Assembly (NCBI GenBank): GCA_943326025.2
Contig: CALPRR020000002.1
Span: 1 to 31,308 of the forward strand
Length of the DNA: 31,308 nt
Direction: 5' to 3'
Origin: Candidatus Kuenenia stuttgartensis
Lineage (GTDB): Bacteria > Bacteroidota > Bacteroidia > Flavobacteriales_D > Crocinitomicaceae
Under the pieces are notes generated by a model that saw only the letters and a list, made by a program, of their open reading frames with translations, searched no databases and was not told the DNA's origin. Positions 30,117 to 31,308 of the stretch are shown one piece after another. The stretch's first letter is position 1. Each line of letters opens with the position of its first letter. A program made the position numbers and the translations under genes.

Positions 30117-31308
30117 TGGGAAGAAAATTACTATTAGAACATATAGACGTTCCAGGAATTGAGACTTTTGAAGTTTACAGAAGAGAAGGTGGTTACCGTT
30201 CTGTTGAAAAAGCTTTGAAAACAATGTCACCTCAAGAAGTGGTTGAAGAAGTTCAAAAATCTGCTTTAAAAGGTAGAGGAGGAGCGGGATTCCCTACTGG
30301 AATGAAATGGTCATTTTTAGCTAAACCTGAAGGTGTTCCAAGATATTTGGTTTGTAATGCAGATGAAAGTGAGCCAGGTACGTTTAAAGATCGTTATTTG
30401 ATGGAAAAAATTCCTCATTTATTGATTGAAGGAATGATTACTTCTAGTTATGCTTTAGGTGCTAATACATCACATATCTATATCAGAGGTGAATATATGT
30501 TTGTTTTAGAGATCTTAGAAAAAGCAATCGCTGAAGCATACGAAAAAGGATTTTTAGGTAAAAATATTTTAGGTTCAGGTTATGATTTAGATTTATATGT
30601 TTCGCCAGGTGGTGGGGCTTATATTTGTGGAGAAGAAACTGCTCTTTTAGAATCTTTGGAAGGTAAAAGAGGAAATCCAAGAATGAAACCACCATTTCCA
30701 GCTGTTAAAGGATTATTTGGATGTCCAACAGTTGTTAATAATGTTGAAAGTATTGCGGCCGTAGTTCCAATTATCAATATAGGAGCTGATGAATATTTAA
30801 AAATTGGTACTGAAAAAAGTTCTGGTACTAAATTAATTTCAGCGAGTGGAAACTTGGTTCGTCCGGGTGTTTACGAAATTGAACTTGGTTTATCTGTAGA
30901 GGAATTTATTTATGGTGATGAGTGGTGTAGAGGAATTGCAAATGGTAAAAAGATTAAAGCTTGTATACCAGGTGGTTCATCAGTTCCGATTTTACCAGCT
31001 CACTTGATTACAAAGACAGCTGCTGGTGAAACTCGTTATATGAGTTACGAAAGTTTATCTGATGGTGGATTTGCTTCAGGTTCTATGTTAGGCTCAGGAG
31101 GATTTATCGTTTTTGATGAAGATCAATGTATCGTAAGAAACACTTGGAATTTTGCTCGTTTTTATGCGCATGAGTCTTGTGGTCAATGTTCACCTTGTAG
31201 AGAAGGTACAGGATGGATCGAAAAAGTACTTTATAGATTAGAGCACGGACAAGGAAATATGAGAGATATTGAATTGTTAGAGCAAATCAATAAGAAAATA
31301 GAAGGAAA
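30116..31308 (+). CDS. nuoF: NADH-quinone oxidoreductase subunit F, N-terminal 397 codons
   Basis: The gene continues past the window end. It encodes the NADH- and FMN-binding 51-kDa subunit of complex I. Visible motifs: 'LKGRGGAGFPTGMKW' (NADH/FMN loop), 'YLVCNADESEPGTFKDR' (FMN), 'GGGAYICGEETALLESLEGKRGNPRMKPPFPA', and the [4Fe-4S] N3 ligands in 'HESCGQCSPCREGTGW'. The distal Cys of the cluster lies beyond the edge. The start ATG (30116) overlaps the nuoE stop as TAATG. The rest of the operon (nuoG onward) presumably follows. Confidence 0.96.
   Translation, partial: MGRKLLLEHIDVPGIETFEVYRREGGYRSVEKALKTMSPQEVVEEVQKSALKGRGGAGFPTGMKWSFLAKPEGVPRYLVCNADESEPGTFKDRYLMEKIPHLLIEGMITSSYALGANTSHIYIRGEYMFVLEILEKAIAEAYEKGFLGKNILGSGYDLDLYVSPGGGAYICGEETALLESLEGKRGNPRMKPPFPAVKGLFGCPTVVNNVESIAAVVPIINIGADEYLKIGTEKSSGTKLISASGNLVRPGVYEIELGLSVEEFIYGDEWCRGIANGKKIKACIPGGSSVPILPAHLITKTAAGETRYMSYESLSDGGFASGSMLGSGGFIVFDEDQCIVRNTWNFARFYAHESCGQCSPCREGTGWIEKVLYRLEHGQGNMRDIELLEQINKKIEG

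Overview
The window looks like a piece of a Bacteroidota chromosome, most likely a Flavobacteriales relative (Crocinitomicaceae/Fluviicola-like). This is inferred from strongly AT-rich DNA, several TAnnTTTG-type -7 promoter boxes with short leaders and no obvious Shine-Dalgarno sequences, a PorQ-type type IX secretion protein, a DUF4494 protein, a TonB of the 'ENRNKEYGAY' type, and signal peptides ending in '-FSQ' or '-HAQ'. I ran no database search.

Layout. 1-73: first codons of a DnaQ-family 3'-5' exonuclease (minus strand, cut by the window edge). 250-894: a decayed IS200-like (RAYT/Y1) transposase whose reading frame carries a 39-bp tandem palindromic insert with two stop codons. 983-11776: mostly housekeeping genes, namely an M61 peptidase with PDZ domain, PorQ, a YfcE-type phosphodiesterase, a PaaY/gamma-carbonic-anhydrase-type hexapeptide protein, an exported protein of unknown function, a DUF4494 protein, PdxH, an M16 peptidase, a TerB-DnaJ membrane protein, a ketopantoate-reductase-type enzyme and DeoC. 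11777-12303: dispersed-repeat mosaic, a small two-helix membrane protein and a terminator. 12304-15331: an exbB-exbD-exbD-tonB energy-transduction operon (minus strand).

15570-21387 (minus strand) is the most interesting part: a tightly coupled four-gene operon encoding (in transcription order) an outer-membrane TolC-like channel fused to a GH18-like TIM barrel, a HlyD-like membrane fusion protein, a TackOD1-type zinc-ribbon protein with a degenerate REC-like N-terminus and a dead GGDEF-like C-terminus, and a processive-type family 2 glycosyltransferase. Together these could form a synthase-dependent exopolysaccharide machine: polymerise and cross the inner membrane (GT2), bridge the periplasm (MFP), exit and trim at the outer membrane (TolC-GH18), with a cytosolic regulator. 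No ABC, RND or MFS pump is present, which argues against drug efflux.

21507-26640: fmt, a GxxExxY nuclease-like gene bracketed by inverted octamer repeats, a MATE transporter, an RlmI-like rRNA methyltransferase and a PIG-L deacetylase lipoprotein. 26846-31308: promoter and first six genes (nuoA-F, nuoF cut by the window end) of respiratory complex I.

A structural theme runs through the intergenic DNA. At five places an imperfect 7-bp-periodic repeat starts at or within a few bases of a stop codon, most of them with an AT-rich left arm and a roughly complementary right arm. Around the GxxExxY gene the period is 8 bp instead. No tRNA, rRNA, CRISPR array or complete insertion sequence was seen, and no gene-free stretch exceeds about 280 bases.
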